Of a stretch of 14,204 bases of DNA, positions 13,808-14,204 are shown piece after piece (position 1 is the first letter of the stretch; each line of letters begins with the position of its first letter). The stretch covers positions 1 to 14,204 of the forward strand of contig QOAO01000002.1 in the NCBI GenBank assembly GCA_003978105.1. The letters run 5' to 3'. A program made the translations under genes and the position numbers. Origin of the DNA: Thermovibrio sp. (GTDB taxonomy: Bacteria; Aquificota; Desulfurobacteriia; Desulfurobacteriales; Desulfurobacteriaceae). The notes beneath the pieces were generated by a model. It was not told where the DNA came from, did no database searches, and was given only the letters and a program-made list of their open reading frames with translations.

Positions 13808-13910
13808 TCAAAATTTAGACAGCCAAAACCATTGATTTTCGTAGTTTATTAGACTTTAGTTAAAATCTTTTAGTTCTGGAAGGTTTGAAAATCAATGGTT
13901 TAAATTTTGA
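13808..13910 (+). repeat. Imperfect inverted repeat (24 paired bases, 46-nt loop)
   Basis: The inner stem pairs AACCATTGATTTTC (13827-13840) with GAAAATCAATGGTT (13887-13900), 14 perfect pairs. The outer stem pairs TCAAAATTTA (13808-13817) with TAAATTTTGA (13901-13910), 10 perfect pairs. The left arm has a 9-nt bulge (13818-13826) and the right arm is continuous. The loop is 13841-13886. It is the largest dyad I found in the window. Confidence 0.7.
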
Positions 13911-13915
13911 CCTGT

Positions 13916-14015
13916 TGAAATGCCCTGAAAAGTGGAAGGGATTGCGATTTTGCGTAGAACTTGTAGCATTCGGCTGGATTCACTTGAACTGAAATGCCCT
14001 AAAAAGGTAGAAGGG
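13916..14015 (+). repeat. Two 25-bp direct repeats, 74 bp apart
   Basis: The copy at 13916-13940 and the copy at 13990-14015 both begin TGAAATGCCCT and end GAAGGG. Between those ends they differ by two substitutions and one inserted base. Each could fold as CCCT...AGGG. The intervening 49 bp are not repeated. Two copies with this spacing do not make a CRISPR array. Confidence 0.6.
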
Positions 14016-14035
14016 GGTTTTTTTCAGGGGAAAAA
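13995..14035 (+). terminator. Weak terminator-like element with T7 tract
   Basis: CCCT (13997-14000) can pair with AGGG (14012-14015), followed by GG and TTTTTTT (14018-14024). A second small dyad, TTTTTC-AGGG-GAAAAA (14020-14035), overlaps the T tract. The first stem is short with an 11-nt loop, so termination strength is doubtful. It would be the natural end of any plus-strand transcript through the gap. Confidence 0.35.
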
Positions 14036-14078
14036 TCTGTTCTTCCTTCAAATTATCTGCTCTAAAATTGAGCGAAAG

Positions 14079-14204
14079 CTAATCTAAGGGAAGCTTCCTT
14101 TCTACCTGGTTAATAATCCCTAAGTCAACTTTTCCAGAAATTGTGCCTTCAGAATCTCCAGCCTCCGAGATTACCCTCCCCCAAGGGTCAACGATTGCAG
14201 AGCT
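14079..14204 (-). CDS. Carbon-nitrogen hydrolase (nitrilase superfamily), C-terminal fragment
   Basis: Only the last 41 residues are inside the window; the gene continues past the right edge. SSAIVDPWGRVISEAGD is the late beta-strand motif typical of the nitrilase/omega-amidase/N-carbamoyl-hydrolase superfamily (S.i.dPwG.v..e...), and GTISGKVDLGIINQVERKLPL matches the strand and helix that follow it. The catalytic Glu-Lys-Cys triad is upstream and unseen, so the substrate cannot be assigned. The chain ends at KLPLD, a little shorter than relatives that continue with an HRR-type tail. It converges on the activase gene across the structured gap. Confidence 0.82.
   Translation of the reverse strand, partial: SSAIVDPWGRVISEAGDSEGTISGKVDLGIINQVERKLPLD

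Larger units (their letters stand above)
13731..14078. other. Structured non-coding gap after the activase gene
   Basis: About 350 bp without a convincing gene. It holds a possible extended -10 (TGCTAAAAT, 13763-13771), a large imperfect inverted repeat, a pair of 25-bp direct repeats and a T7 tract at 14018-14024. The longest start-to-stop frame near the promoter is 21 codons (13770-13835) and has no ribosome site. It could be a long 3' untranslated region, an unrecognised RNA of about 250 nt, or the worn remains of a repeat element. No tRNA, tmRNA, SRP or RNase P RNA signature was recognised. Confidence 0.5.

Noticed and set aside
13770..13835. Small open frame of 21 codons after the possible promoter in the gap
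   Set aside because: No ribosome site, the ATG overlaps the -10 element, and the composition is not protein-like.
13781..13860. Match to a known structured RNA (6S, SRP, tmRNA, RNase P)
   Set aside because: None of their conserved cores was recognisable by eye; the structure is described only as an unassigned candidate.
13731..14078. CRISPR array
   Set aside because: Only two imperfect direct repeats with one interval; no regular repeat-spacer pattern and no cas gene in the window.
13980..14078. Open frame continuing 32 codons beyond the nitrilase TAG, suggesting a readthrough or broken C-terminus
   Set aside because: The residues after the stop do not resemble nitrilase C-termini, and they cover the direct repeat and T tract; probably chance.

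Overview
The window reads as ordinary chromosome of a thermophilic bacterium, most likely in the Aquificota and plausibly Desulfurobacteriaceae. This is inferred from composition, not from a marker gene: proteins rich in K, E, I and V, arginine encoded mostly by AGG/AGA, AT-rich short intergenic spaces and strong GGAGG ribosome sites. There is no rRNA, tRNA, insertion sequence, phage gene or CRISPR array. Thirteen protein genes are supported; clpX is cut by the left edge and a nitrilase-family gene by the right edge.

Left part (1-3430). On the minus strand lie a type IV pilin (1490-2017), a second pilin-like gene (962-1441) and the 5' two-thirds of clpX (1-892). An intrinsic terminator sits between the two pilins. 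The major pilin has a good -24/-12 (sigma-54) promoter candidate with two TGAC-n7-GTCA palindromes upstream, in a region shared with the divergent trpF (2213-2842). A Dps-like/bacterioferritin-like gene (2907-3404) follows and ends at a hairpin terminator shared with aspS.

Middle part (3424-7600). comEC (5214-6659, minus) overlaps aspS (3424-5214, minus) by one base. ComEC keeps its membrane channel domain but lacks the usual metallo-beta-lactamase-like C-terminus. AspRS carries the HGG signature linked to non-discriminating enzymes. Divergent speD (6792-7181) has a clear -10 element and leader hairpin. A DksA/TraR-type zinc-finger regulator (7216-7599, minus) faces speD across another hairpin.

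Right part (7679-14204). A class I aminotransferase overlaps a small PH-domain-like membrane protein. That gene converges by 8 bp on a coiled-coil lipoprotein (9364-9897, minus). Diverging from the lipoprotein is a TetR regulator translationally coupled to a 1066-residue double ASKHA activase/DUF2229 protein of the 2-hydroxyacyl-CoA dehydratase activator superfamily. A perfect 9-2-9 palindrome lies directly behind the -10 of the tetR promoter and is the best candidate operator. The roughly 350 bp after the activase gene are non-coding but structured: a 24-bp-paired imperfect inverted repeat, a competing upstream pairing partner, 25-bp direct repeats and a T7 tract.

The most interesting loci are the TetR/double-activase operon, the structured gap at 13731-14078, the regulatory region between the pilin and trpF, and the shortened ComEC. 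Pilins and ComEC within 4 kb suggest natural transformation, but no other competence gene is visible here.
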